Below are positions 44,701 through 52,708 of a DNA stretch of 64,000 bases, in pieces (the first letter of the stretch is position 1; every line of letters begins with the position of its first letter). The notes beneath the pieces were generated by a model that was not told where the DNA came from, searched no databases, and worked only from the letters and a program-made list of their open reading frames with translations. Location of the stretch: contig NZ_JMIH01000010.1 in NCBI RefSeq assembly GCF_000714815.1, positions 45,136 through 109,135 of the forward strand, in the 5' to 3' direction. Made by a program: the position numbers and the translations under genes. Source of the stretch: Anditalea andensis (lineage in GTDB: Bacteria; Bacteroidota; Bacteroidia; Cytophagales; Cyclobacteriaceae).

Positions 44701-45876
44701 TGATTGGTAGTCAAACATATTAATTCCCCCTCTTTCAGTGCCTATAATTATGTTTCCCTTTTTATCTTCTATAAAACTGCCTACAACTGAATAACTTAGA
44801 GAATTTGGATCATTGGGTATATGGTTTTGGTGGTTAAATTTGTCATATTCTTCATCAAATAGGTTGATGCCACCAATATATGCCCCTATCCAAACACTGC
44901 CTTTTTTGTCAACCATTAATGCCCTGATACTACTATGTGTCAGTCCTTTGGGATTGTTTTTCTGATAGATAGCTGTTTGAACTATATCAAAGTTGTCTAT
45001 TAATTGTAAACCGTCAAAGGTCCCGACCCACAGCCTGTTTTTTTTGTCTTTGGCCAGCGCCCGGATATTGTTGTTAGTCAGGCGTTTTTGAAGTTGCGGT
45101 TCAGAAGCACCATATTGTTGTACTAAATTTCCCTTAGCATTGAAATAAAAAAGACCTTCTCCGTAAGACCCTATCCAAAAAGAACCATTGGGCTCCACCA
45201 AAATAGATTCTACTCTGGCATGATAAGTTTTGCCGGGACCATTTATTTCCAATTCACCGGCATGATGATTTTGGACATCAACTTGAAAAATCTTAAAATT
45301 ACTTGTCCCTATCCATAGTTTGCCGCTTTCATCCGAGGTGATCGCAGTGATGTGTCTGATATCAAGATTACTGTGCTGTGTAAGTTTGTTATCTTCGATA
45401 TAGAATAAACCATAGTTGTTGCCGGCCCAGACTTTTTGGTTTTCATCTACCCACAGCACATTAAAGGTTCCGTTTTCATAATCCCGTCGGTCCAGTTCAT
45501 AGTTATAAAAAATACCGGAATCTTTATCCAATTTACTGACGCCATTTTCTGTGACTACCCAGATATTGCCTGAAGCATCTTCTTTTATATCGTTAATGAT
45601 ATTGCCCGATATGGTGGTAGCATCATTTACCCGGTGACGGAATATGGTAAAATTTATGCCATCATAGCGGTTCAGCCCATCTCTGGTTCCGATCCAGACA
45701 AATCCGTGATGGTCCTGCAACAGACTGAGAACGGATCCTTGCGAAAGACCTTCCTGGATTCCTATATGTTCAAAATTCCAAGTTTTGGAGGTTTTCCCGG
45801 AAAGTTGATTTTGGGCTAATACTGCATTGCTATAAAATAACAATAGCAACCATAAAAGTTGCTTAGTGCACGTCAT
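41773..45876 (-). CDS. Hybrid two-component system regulator (HTCS)
   Basis: A 1367-residue one-protein signalling system. After a signal peptide (ending AVLAQ) come Reg_prop beta-propeller repeats (about 30-690, recurring VWIGTRDGLNRYD, LWIGTSN, IWINTDSGGGL), a Y_Y_Y domain (about 695-765), a membrane helix (about 790-810), HisKA with His851 in SHEFRTPL, an ATPase domain (about 955-1065, DTGKGIQ, GIGLSLTQLL), a receiver with Asp1153 in ISDVMMPKMDG and an AraC-type HTH (about 1255-1355). HTCS proteins sense oligosaccharides in the periplasm and activate nearby polysaccharide-utilisation genes. It converges on the broken galactosidase gene, a likely former target. Confidence 0.95.
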   Translation of the reverse strand: MTCTKQLLWLLLLFYSNAVLAQNQLSGKTSKTWNFEHIGIQEGLSQGSVLSLLQDHHGFVWIGTRDGLNRYDGINFTIFRHRVNDATTISGNIINDIKEDASGNIWVVTENGVSKLDKDSGIFYNYELDRRDYENGTFNVLWVDENQKVWAGNNYGLFYIEDNKLTQHSNLDIRHITAITSDESGKLWIGTSNFKIFQVDVQNHHAGELEINGPGKTYHARVESILVEPNGSFWIGSYGEGLFYFNAKGNLVQQYGASEPQLQKRLTNNNIRALAKDKKNRLWVGTFDGLQLIDNFDIVQTAIYQKNNPKGLTHSSIRALMVDKKGSVWIGAYIGGINLFDEEYDKFNHQNHIPNDPNSLSYSVVGSFIEDKKGNIIIGTERGGINMFDYQSEKHVPIGDQRLTVKSLLLDSHNQLWAGVFRKGLNLVNLQTKTLERFPKADDVNFGFLHTAIINCMIEDPSGGIWINTDSGGGLHFFDTEKRKFLSFPGQEAIHQIIKNVPVKSMFLSKNGTLVLATKGNGVILFDPKTEEIKQFKQFEVGNDTLFIDEFNHVMEDSKGDFYLSTNGSGILILNPLTHKAKHIHSGDGLSNNIVYGAMEDHHKNVWILTISGITKIKASGIFKNYTIASGFPLEEMNEGAFMIAKNGDFVIGGNNGYVRFDPIALKDNEYIPPVRFTDLLVLNKKVLPGDDTNILSRNLHESTSITLSYYQNILTFEFAALNYIRSETNQYAYMLEGFDEDWVYGNNRNHVTYTSLPRGNYLFKVKASNNDGIWNEVPLEMSVVVLPPPWRTWWAMGIYGMLVILGFFVIRYNAVKSTQLKHVLKIEQLEKTKLKDDHDLKLRYFIDVSHEFRTPLTLIIAPLEDLLRKIKGEENKWLKRPLKILHFNAKRLQHLIDQILEIREIETGHHQLNLQPVFLASLLQDIIDSFNMLADQKKIKLSLYLHHVPETVLLLDPDKVQKILFNLLSNAFKFTDQGGEIAVSVKIINEKYKITVRDTGKGIQTEDLHKIFDRFYKKGKDNHSAGIGLSLTQLLVAIHGGSIYVESEPDKGTVFTMVFPFDTADGENLEIQETKFTKPVPLEYYDVITEKSKNDKETLDSGTKILVVDDNQELRLYLKEQLGEFYKVVTAKNGESGLNKAKKIGPALIISDVMMPKMDGYEFCHAIKSTKELSHIPIILLTAKNSQMNKMEGLELGADDYISKPFQILELMARIQNLIQNRKLLHDKYKNLGISTEYLINGSNSYDEKLLNRLYTILQDNLDQPNLTVEAIGDQLGLSRVHLFRKIKALTGMSPSDLIKDYRIKQACIRLETGNFKIAEVATEVGFQDVQYFSKVFKKEKGLSPSDYMKSSMTLTVKQGELIDPA

Positions 45877-46243
45877 GGTATTTTTTAAGAAATAGATCTG
45901 TATGCAATGTTACTTAATTCCAATATGATACAAATTAAGATAATGTTATATATGTGATAATTCAGATTAATTTTGTGTATGGACTTGTAAATTTGATCGA
46001 GTCCATAGTCATAAAAATTGAATCCGATAGGTGTCTTTGGTGGTAGTTTTACCACCTTAGCTTACCCTCACCTCTCATTTTATAATGCAGTTCAGTTTTT
46101 CCAAGGGTTTTAAATTCTTCTTATTATACTCTTGTATAACCCTGATTTTTTTTTTAGGAGGAGGCAATACTCTCAGGGAGCCATCGATGGGCATAATTTA
46201 AAGTTTCTTATTGCATTAGGTACTATAAGATACTATAATTCCA
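45877..46243. other. Intergenic, no gene recognised
   Basis: A gap of 367 bases upstream of the HTCS gene and downstream of the barrel gene. It is AT-rich and includes an A/T-run near 46150. It must hold the HTCS promoter; no repeat or reading frame of note was seen. Confidence 0.4.
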
Positions 46244-46939
46244 TTAAAAGCTATATCCGATAGAAACGCCCATAGATCTATTCCTTAGGGTGCCTCCTGG
46301 ACGGTAATCGGCCCATCTGGGTTGCAAATTGGCCAGGCCTCTCTGTATGTCCAATGATATGGTATAATGGTTAAAAAGTGAATATCCAATTTTACAATGC
46401 GCTCCATAGTCCCAAGGCCTTGCATAGACAATGGTATTCATATCTCTTCCATAAGAGTAGTCATTTTGGAAAGCCACATCCCCGCTTCCTTCTATTAAAA
46501 TATCCCCGATCAATACAGTTCCTTTTGAAGTCCAGCTGCCTCCCGTTCCATATCCCAGGTAGGGACCTACAGCTAACAATAAGTTACCGGGACCTATTTT
46601 CTGGCTATATAACAAATCCACGGGTAATTCAAAGTAGGATACTTTACCCTCAAAATCCTCTCCCCAAACAAGATGAGATGCAGGCCCATGCTGCTTAAAA
46701 CCCCTTTTCGCATATATCAGCGAGGGATGGACGGAAAACTGGCTTGATAAAGGCAACGCTACACCCATCCCCAAATAAATCCCAGGTACGGACGAAGTGT
46801 TAGCTTTGTTTCCGTCTTGATCCTTAGCACTTATGTTTGAATAATTAATGCCGGCTTTTATGTCCCATTTCACCTGGGCTACTGCACTCCCGAATAGGGT
46901 CATGAAAAATATAAGATGCGCAAGTATTTTGATGGTCAT
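46244..46939 (-). CDS. Outer-membrane beta-barrel protein (porin/PorT-like family)
   Basis: A 231-residue protein with a signal peptide (ending GSAVAQ) and an 8-strand-type barrel of the Bacteroidota OMP_b-brl family: VKWDIKAGINYSNISA at the start, alternating hydrophobic strands such as PSLIYAKRGFKQ and LLAVGPYLGYGTGG, and a terminal aromatic strand RSMGVSIGYSF. Role unknown; many such proteins are general surface proteins. It lies alone upstream of the HTCS gene. Confidence 0.8.
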   Translation of the reverse strand: MTIKILAHLIFFMTLFGSAVAQVKWDIKAGINYSNISAKDQDGNKANTSSVPGIYLGMGVALPLSSQFSVHPSLIYAKRGFKQHGPASHLVWGEDFEGKVSYFELPVDLLYSQKIGPGNLLLAVGPYLGYGTGGSWTSKGTVLIGDILIEGSGDVAFQNDYSYGRDMNTIVYARPWDYGAHCKIGYSLFNHYTISLDIQRGLANLQPRWADYRPGGTLRNRSMGVSIGYSF

Positions 46940-47232
46940 AATGATCCTGGTAAAATATTAAGAGCCTTTATACAGGACGGAGAAAACTTTTGATGTGCTA
47001 CAAATACCAAAGAAAGGTTGAACCCGGTTTTTGGTTTATTCATTTTTTATATACCTATTTTTTTTTATTCCCGCCAAAGCTTACGTTCTACGATTGTTAA
47101 TCATCACCCTCAGGACTAATGCGAAGCATTCTTGGATTTCACGAATAGACAAATACTATTTTCATAAATAGCCTAGATAGGGTTTCTCTAGTGGACTTAA
47201 TGTTACCTGAAATGTTTAATATTTACGCTACC

Positions 47233-47539
47233 TTAAAAGTCTGATTCGTTTATTTCCACGCTGAACCAGAGATTGGCTTATAATGCTTGGCATATTTTCA
47301 ACATCATTTCGATAGTCATATTTCTTGTGTTTCGCTCTAATTTTGAAATTTGGGATTTTTGGACACCAATTAGTGCACCAAGAGGTTCTTGTATTAAATT
47401 CCGTTCTTTCGGCACTTTTATTATCATTTATCCGAGCAATTTCATTTTTTAGGTCAAATTCGTATTCATCCCTTTCCAGAATTCCGGGTTTCCCTATATA
47501 CCTATCCTATAATTGGTATAAATGGTCCAACGTCATCAT
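47233..47539 (-). pseudogene. Decayed XRE/HigA-type antitoxin
   Basis: Reading the minus strand from ATG47539 gives MMTLDHLYQL, a stop, then DRYIGKPGILERDEYEFDLK in the same frame, a shift to another frame giving KERNLIQEPLGALIGVQKSQ and ISKLERNTRNMTIEMMLK, another stop, then ANLWFSVEINESDF. These pieces in order match the HigA-like HTH antitoxin layout, including the QKSQISKLE recognition helix. Two nonsense codons and one frameshift make it dead. The opposite strand shows a long meaningless open frame. Confidence 0.7.
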
Positions 47540-47571
47540 TTCTATTTATTTTATTCTTTGTTTCCTTGGTT

Positions 47572-47799
47572 TTATTGTTCAAAACATTCCATTGTTATCC
47601 TTTCGGCTTATTCACTTTTCTCTCTTGGAACCTTGTCCCCTTTTTTCACTATTCCGTGCCTTGATATGATAAGTGTTTCTGATTTGACAGTTTTGTTCCA
47701 AAAAGCGAAAAGTTAATATTGCAGCCCACTATATTTTATCCTGAATTCCCAAGTTTCATCAGTCAGCCTTTTGAACAGTTTGGGGTCAAGTCCAAATAA
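47572..47799 (-). pseudogene. Decayed HigB/Gp49-like RelE-superfamily toxin
   Basis: On the minus strand one frame reads LFGLDPKLFKRLTDETWEFR, IKYSGLQY, a stop, LFAFWNKTVKSETLIISRHG, IVKKGDKVPREKSE, a stop, then AERITMECFEQ. This follows the C-terminal two thirds of phage Gp49/HigB toxins, with the HG-x-V-K-K-x-x-K-x-P motif before the last helix. It is immediately upstream of the antitoxin remnant in the usual toxin-first order. Two stops interrupt it and its N-terminus is not found. Confidence 0.65.
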
Positions 47800-47872
47800 T
47801 TATTTTGTATGACCTGTGCATAAATGGCAATGAGTTAAAATTTATATAGCATATAATACCATTGGATTAAAT

Positions 47873-48388
47873 TCACCAGCCTACATATGCCGGTACTTTT
47901 ATTTCATTAAGCCTTAAATATACCACCGCCTGACCCCGGTGGTGGGTCTGATGGTCCCTGAGGAGATAGAAGAGGTTCACCCTGCTCATTTTTACATTAC
48001 CAAAGGTTACTTCTTCCTGTAATGCTTCTGATGATATGGTTAAGATCAGTCCTGCCACCTGGGCATTAGCCTCCATAAGTATGCTGATGATGTCCTTTTT
48101 TTTAAAAGCAGCAGCCTGTTCCCGATCATAGAAGCTTACCTTTTCGCCAGTAATTTTTTCTGTCAGGTATTCAATATTTCCTGCTATATGAAGCATCTGT
48201 TCACCAAAGCTCATAAATCCCTCTTCCGGTTTGAAATCGTACCTGTCTGCAGGCATGGACTCGGCCACACTAAGGGTATAATCAATAGTCCGCTGCCAGA
48301 CCTGGGGAAAGGTTTCCCTAAAATAGTCCTGTCCAAAGCTTTGAAAGGCTATAAGGAAAAAAAATAAAAGGGAGCTGCTTTGTTTCAT
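47873..48388 (-). CDS. DinB-like protein with signal peptide
   Basis: A 171-residue protein of the DinB four-helix-bundle superfamily (ADRYDFKPEEGFMSFGEQ, LHIAGNIEYLTEKI, LRDHQTHHRGQAVVYLRLN). His residues in MLHIAG and DHQTHHRGQ would form the metal site. A signal peptide (ending FQSFGQ) precedes it, so the protein is exported. Its biochemical role is unknown; relatives include metal-dependent thiol-transferases, but the exported Bacteroidota ones are uncharacterised. Confidence 0.82.
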   Translation of the reverse strand: MKQSSSLLFFFLIAFQSFGQDYFRETFPQVWQRTIDYTLSVAESMPADRYDFKPEEGFMSFGEQMLHIAGNIEYLTEKITGEKVSFYDREQAAAFKKKDIISILMEANAQVAGLILTISSEALQEEVTFGNVKMSRVNLFYLLRDHQTHHRGQAVVYLRLNEIKVPAYVGW

Positions 48389-48507
48389 ATATGTCTTTCT
48401 ATCAATTTAAGGTTTTATTCCTTACAGATCCTTCCCGGTGTAAAATAAAGGCTTTGCAAATTTCATGTTTTCTAAGAGGTAGCTTAGAAAGATATATAAA
48501 CCAGGAA

Positions 48508-50151
48508 TCATTCGAATATATCTACCATCCATATATTCCAATATTTTTTGTAATCTCCCTTGTCAATTGTAATCAGATCCTTTGCCACCCAATAGTGGAA
48601 CTGGTCTTTGTGCATGGAATGGTAAAAATTCTTGATGTTTTTGGTCTTTTGGGCAGTATAGACAATAAAGGATTTTTCTTTATTATAAGGGCTGATCCAT
48701 GAGGTAACCAGTTGCAGGTCCTCCCCCTCAATAAACCTATTGGTGACCACTCCCTTTTCGCTGATGCTGATGGGAAGGTTAGACATATGCTTTTTCAGTA
48801 AAAGATTCCCCTCTACAGTCCCGAACAGTACCAGATCATGGTTTTTCAGATCCATTTCAAGTGCCTCTTCATCTGTTAAAAACCGGATATCCTTACTGAA
48901 CATCTGTCGGTATTCATCAGCAAAAGCATGCATTTCCTGTTGTGCTATAGGGTCTGGTTCTTTTGTTCCAACTATAAAAAAAGTAGTACTGTCTTTTTGA
49001 AAATCATACGGTTTGGGAATTTTCTTATTTCCAGCCATTTCTACAAGCAGCGGTTCATTTATTCTCCCGGTAATATAATCAGGTGTAATCTCATCAAATA
49101 CGGTGATCAATTCAGGAACAAAGTCTTTAAAAGAAGGGTAGACCTCCCTGTTTTGCTGATAGCCTGCCAGTTTTTCTCTAATTTTATCTATGTAAATAAA
49201 CTGCCTTCCCATCTCCTTCCTATAGAGGGTATTCCTGACCAAAATTTCAGGCAATTCCTGGGATAACATCTCCAACACCGCGGCTCTTACCACATGCTCA
49301 TTCACTACTGTATGCCAATGATGATAGGCCTGGCTTTTCATCGCCTGTTCTATAGGCCCGTAAAGAGGGGAATAACCGGATAGTCTATCAGAAAATGGGT
49401 TTACCTGCGGATTGACAAAACCGTGACTGAACTCGTGCAAAATAAGTTCTTGAGTGGAAAGATTGGGTTTGAATACAGGTACATCCCCAGATGCAAGAGG
49501 AGTGGATATGATGGCATAAAATAAAGAGACGCCCCCCAATTCCATGATTTTACCGAAATTTCCGTAGTCACTGATAAGGTTTAACATCACAGTATATTTT
49601 CCATTTCCTTTTCCATAGAAATTTTCAAGGACATCGACTGCCTCAAAACTTCTAAAGTTATACCGGGTCTGAAAAAGAACCTGCTCATAAAAATCTTTCT
49701 GTTCATCATTGAAGAAGCTATAGAAATCTGAGGCTTCAGCATATTCTTTCAGTGAAGCTGCCAAACTTTCAAGCTGTTCTTTACCTCCTCCTCTGGTTAT
49801 AATATCAGTGTCCAATTCCTCCTTTATACTGAAGTCTTCATTAAGGTACAGCAGGAAAAACATGGGATCATCTATACCCCAGCCTTTTTCCCATGTCTCC
49901 CTCAAAACCTTGGGCGCTGGATGTGCTTGGTAGTCAGAAAATCGTTTCAGGGCTTGCTGTTTATAGGGAATATTGGAAAGTGTCATTCCGGAATGGCCAA
50001 TCTGCATGGCCACAATATTGAATAGTTCGATACGGGGGTCAATCCTATATTCAATGCCGTTGACCATTGTTACGTAGGCATTAAAGGTTTGGGAGCTTGC
50101 ACTTTCTAAGCTCAGGATAAGGATGATGAGGATTTGAATGCTGATCTTCAT
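48508..50151 (-). CDS. DUF4932 family protein, putative zinc metallopeptidase, exported
   Basis: A 547-residue protein with signal peptide (ending SASSQ). Residues 239-243 read HEFSH, a zincin-type HExxH, in ELILHEFSHGFVNP, and an NEHVVRA motif 40 residues later (Glu285) could give the third ligand, as in gluzincins. The N-terminal 30-380 fits DUF4932 of Bacteroidota. The C-terminal part (about 390-547) looks like a separate alpha/beta domain. Peptidase activity is inferred from HExxH only. It is on the same strand as the DinB-like gene, 119 bases upstream. Confidence 0.7.
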   Translation of the reverse strand: MKISIQILIILILSLESASSQTFNAYVTMVNGIEYRIDPRIELFNIVAMQIGHSGMTLSNIPYKQQALKRFSDYQAHPAPKVLRETWEKGWGIDDPMFFLLYLNEDFSIKEELDTDIITRGGGKEQLESLAASLKEYAEASDFYSFFNDEQKDFYEQVLFQTRYNFRSFEAVDVLENFYGKGNGKYTVMLNLISDYGNFGKIMELGGVSLFYAIISTPLASGDVPVFKPNLSTQELILHEFSHGFVNPQVNPFSDRLSGYSPLYGPIEQAMKSQAYHHWHTVVNEHVVRAAVLEMLSQELPEILVRNTLYRKEMGRQFIYIDKIREKLAGYQQNREVYPSFKDFVPELITVFDEITPDYITGRINEPLLVEMAGNKKIPKPYDFQKDSTTFFIVGTKEPDPIAQQEMHAFADEYRQMFSKDIRFLTDEEALEMDLKNHDLVLFGTVEGNLLLKKHMSNLPISISEKGVVTNRFIEGEDLQLVTSWISPYNKEKSFIVYTAQKTKNIKNFYHSMHKDQFHYWVAKDLITIDKGDYKKYWNIWMVDIFE

Positions 50152-50197
50152 TTGTTCTGTTTGTTTAATGTTCGATAGGGGCTGGGTTATCCCTGCT

Positions 50198-50381
50198 ATT
50201 ATAGACGTTTTAACTTTTTTCTTATGTGGTGGATATTCTGATGTGCCAGAGGCTTTTTATAACTTTCGGCAGCTTTGTCCTTTTCACCTTTTTCATTGTA
50301 AAAGTCTTCCAATGCTTCATGTACATGATAGGTGTTTGGATAATTTTGGGCATTCATCCTAAATAATCTTTTCGCATTAAA
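50198..50381 (-). pseudogene. TPR-containing C-terminal gene remnant
   Basis: The minus-strand frame reads FNAKRLFRMNAQNYPNTYHV, HEALEDFYNEKGEKDKAAES, YKKPLAHQNIHHIRKKLKRL and a stop. It has the look of the TPR-like tail often found after serine hydrolase or esterase domains in Bacteroidota (N-A-x-N-Y-P-N-S-x-N-V-x-D-S-L-G). A stop codon three codons upstream cuts it off from any catalytic domain, none of which is seen. It is probably a leftover 3' end. Confidence 0.45.
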
Positions 50382-50975
50382 TTATAGTAGTAATCAGGGA
50401 GTTGCAAATAAATGTGACGGACCGGGCGGAGTAGGGGATGAAATGATATATGCCAAGCTTTAATCCATATACTGATGGATTCAATAAGGGAAGTAGTCCC
50501 TGACTTCACCGATGGTTTTGTCTATCATACCTGTTGCTTTTGTCACTGTGTTTAGGTGCATGGGGCTATGATTAAAATTGATTTTTTTCTAATTTACCTA
50601 AGAAATGAATGAATACCTTCAGTAACCCTGTCTGATGAGTGGTTGACATAAGAAATATTAGAGCATTGATCATTAAAGGAGGTTCAATAAGATTGTTCTA
50701 TAATTATGCGTATGTCAAAAAATAGGTAAAGAATAAAAGAATTATTGTTCAGGGACCTGATATTGTTTTGTATGAAGCTAATAGCAAAGACTTTATATTA
50801 TAGGAGCAAAAGCAAAGCATTGAGTAAAGTATTCAAAAAAGACACTAGACTCCAACGGACTGCCAACCGCAGCTGAATGGCAACAGGGGTTTCGTGCATT
50901 GCAGGAAGTTCAATACGTCGGTGGACATTGTGATGCCGACCAACACAAACCAACATCCAGAAAGACAAATGACTT
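50382..50975. other. Intergenic region upstream of arr
   Basis: Nearly 600 bases without a convincing gene. The last 150 bases (from about 50830) are richer in G and C than the AT-rich DNA before them and include CAACAGGGGTTTCGTGCATT, a string reminiscent of sequences flanking accessory genes in Bacteroidota. Only tiny ORFs occur. Confidence 0.3.
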
Positions 50976-50981
50976 TTGACA

Positions 50982-51431
50982 ATGGAACAAAGTGACAGAG
51001 AAACAATTAAAACAGGCGGACAGGGTGCGACACCTTTCACACAGACCTACTTTCACGGGACTAAAGCAGACCTAAAAGTTGGGGACTTGATTGAGGTTGG
51101 TTTTAATGCTAACTACGGGCAACAGCAAAATTCAAAATACATCTTCTTGACCGGGACACTTGACGCTGCAGTTTGGGGGGCTGAACTAGCTTTGGGTGGC
51201 GGACAGGAAAGAATCTATTTAGTAGAACCAACAGGGGCAATTGAAAACGACCCGGACTTAACCGACAGGAAATTTCCAGGAAACCCAACTCAATCTTTCC
51301 GCTCAACTCAACCTTTCAGAGTAGTGGGGGAAGTGACTGTTTGGCAGGGGCACTCAAGCGAGCAAGTAAAGACAATGAAAGAGCACCTTGAAAAACTTAG
51401 GGGGCAAGGTATTAATTCGCTGAATGACTGA
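50982..51431 (+). CDS. arr: Rifampin ADP-ribosyltransferase (Arr)
   Basis: A 149-residue protein beginning at ATG50982; a TTG two codons earlier is possible. It matches Arr enzymes, which use NAD+ to ADP-ribosylate the C23 hydroxyl of rifamycins: TQTYFHGTKADLKVGDLIE (His of the FHGT motif), NSKYIFLTGTLDAAVWGAEL, YLVEPTGAIENDPDLTDRKF (catalytic Asp) and PFRVVGEVTVWQGHS. All core residues are present at family length, so it is probably active. It is alone, in a stretch with decayed genes, which suggests acquisition by transfer. Confidence 0.93.
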   Translation: MEQSDRETIKTGGQGATPFTQTYFHGTKADLKVGDLIEVGFNANYGQQQNSKYIFLTGTLDAAVWGAELALGGGQERIYLVEPTGAIENDPDLTDRKFPGNPTQSFRSTQPFRVVGEVTVWQGHSSEQVKTMKEHLEKLRGQGINSLND

Positions 51432-51641
51432 TTTGAATGCCAATACAACCTTGGATGATTCTGTTCGTCAGTTCAGACAGGCTGGCTTATGTCAGTGAAA
51501 GGATCATACCAAATCAGCTTGCTGTCACACCATCACTTAAGGTCCATAATCCATCACCGCAAATATGAACATTTTATGTCCAATATGTAATTGAGATACT
51601 AAAGCCAGTAGTACGGATACTTTTTATAATCCAGTAAACAA

Positions 51642-51649
51642 TAGTTTTG
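51642..51649 (+). promoter_or_regulatory. Probable -7 element of the SDR gene
   Basis: TAGTTTTG matches the Bacteroidota TAnnTTTG -7 box and is followed by GCAGGTATAAAT, 24 bases before the start codon. The string TTTGCAGGTATAAAT recurs exactly before the quinone oxidoreductase gene at 57829. The -33 box is less clear (a T-run at 51621-51625). Confidence 0.45.
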
Positions 51650-51672
51650 CAGGTATAAATTAAACTCGTATT

Positions 51673-52506
51673 ATGGATACATTCACTCAAAAAACATGGT
51701 TTATTACAGGAACATCAAAAGGGTTGGGATTAGACCTTACCAAACTGTTGCTTTCACAGGGACATAAGGTAATTGCTACGAGCAGAGACACCTCCATTCT
51801 TGCTGAAGAGCTAGCAGAATTTAAAGAAACGCTATTGCCCATAAAGCTGGATATCACTTCAGATAGGGCTGTAAAAAATGCTATTGAATATGCTATAGAG
51901 AAATTTGGACAAATAGATGTATTGGTCAACAATGCGGGCTATTGCCTGGTTGGAAGCATGGAGGAAATGACTGATGAAGAATTTAGGGATACGCTGAATG
52001 TAAATCTCTTTGGAACGGTAAATACTATAAGAAATGTTATGCCCTATATGCGCAAGCAAGAATCGGGTCATGTCATCAACATCTCTTCTGTTTCGGGATA
52101 TACCGGAAATGCCAAAGCAGCAAGTTACAATGCAGCCAAATTTGGGGTGATCGGTCTCACAGAAGGGTTTGCCAAGGAAGTGGAAGCATTTGGCATCAAA
52201 GCCACTGTAGTGGCTCCTGGACAGTTTAGAACTGCTTTTATGGATTCGCTCCAATACGTAAAAAACAGGATCGGAGTGTATGGTATTGATGAGGCAGAAA
52301 AGCTTTGGTCAAGCATGAGCGGAAAGCAAAATGGGGATCCCCAAAAACTAGCCAAGGTTATTGTTAAAATTGCAGAAATGGAACAGCCACCGCTTCACTT
52401 AGTGGTCGGTACAGATGTCTATGAACCTGTTAGGGTAAAGAGAAAGGCAGAGCTGGATGAAATGAAAACTTGGGCATCTTTAAGCTTATCCACTGATTTT
52501 GATTAA
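51673..52506 (+). CDS. Short-chain dehydrogenase/reductase
   Basis: A 277-residue classical SDR. The cofactor loop is TGTSKGLG (12-19) and TSRD (36-39) after strand 2 suggests preference for NADP. NNAG, NISSVSGYTG (Ser) and YNAAKFG (Tyr and Lys) supply the catalytic set. The C-terminal region has GQFRTAFMD and a long tail as in oxidoreductases acting on ketones or quinone-like compounds. Substrate unknown. A terminator hairpin follows the stop. Confidence 0.92.
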   Translation: MDTFTQKTWFITGTSKGLGLDLTKLLLSQGHKVIATSRDTSILAEELAEFKETLLPIKLDITSDRAVKNAIEYAIEKFGQIDVLVNNAGYCLVGSMEEMTDEEFRDTLNVNLFGTVNTIRNVMPYMRKQESGHVINISSVSGYTGNAKAASYNAAKFGVIGLTEGFAKEVEAFGIKATVVAPGQFRTAFMDSLQYVKNRIGVYGIDEAEKLWSSMSGKQNGDPQKLAKVIVKIAEMEQPPLHLVVGTDVYEPVRVKRKAELDEMKTWASLSLSTDFD

Positions 52507-52510
52507 ATTT

Positions 52511-52538
52511 AAAAAGGGGACTGCTGTTCCCCTTTTTT
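52511..52538 (+). terminator. Terminator after the SDR gene
   Basis: AAAAAGGGGA pairs with TCCCCTTTTT around a short loop, and a T-run ends the structure. It starts 5 bases after the stop codon. A typical Rho-independent terminator. Confidence 0.85.
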
Positions 52539-52627
52539 ACAAACCATTATATGAAATCGAGCCTGCCTTATGGCAATCCGTATGAGGAAAACCTCACAGA
52601 ACGGGATGACTATAGACCATGCGAGGT

Positions 52628-52679
52628 TTTTCCCAATAAATTCCGGACAGGCTACCCCAACCTCCGGTACGGGACAAGA
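52628..52679 (-). repeat. Dispersed hairpin repeat, copy B
   Basis: Read on the minus strand it gives GTACCGGAGGTTGGGGTAGC then CTGTCCGGAATTTATTGGGA, matching copy A at 41676-41727 with only a few differences by eye. It lies between the SDR terminator and the AraC gene. Confidence 0.55.
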
Positions 52680-52708
52680 TCTGGCCTTTAAAAAACAATT
52701 ACAAACGG

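Noticed and set aside
47325..47669. Plus-strand open frame of 114 codons
   Set aside because: It is antisense to the HigA/HigB remnants, which show clear protein similarity on the minus strand; the plus-strand product is low-complexity and hydrophobic with no motif.
50382..50975. Integron-type attC site before arr
   Set aside because: The CAACAGGGGTTTC string is suggestive, but no paired core sites or integrase could be identified by eye.
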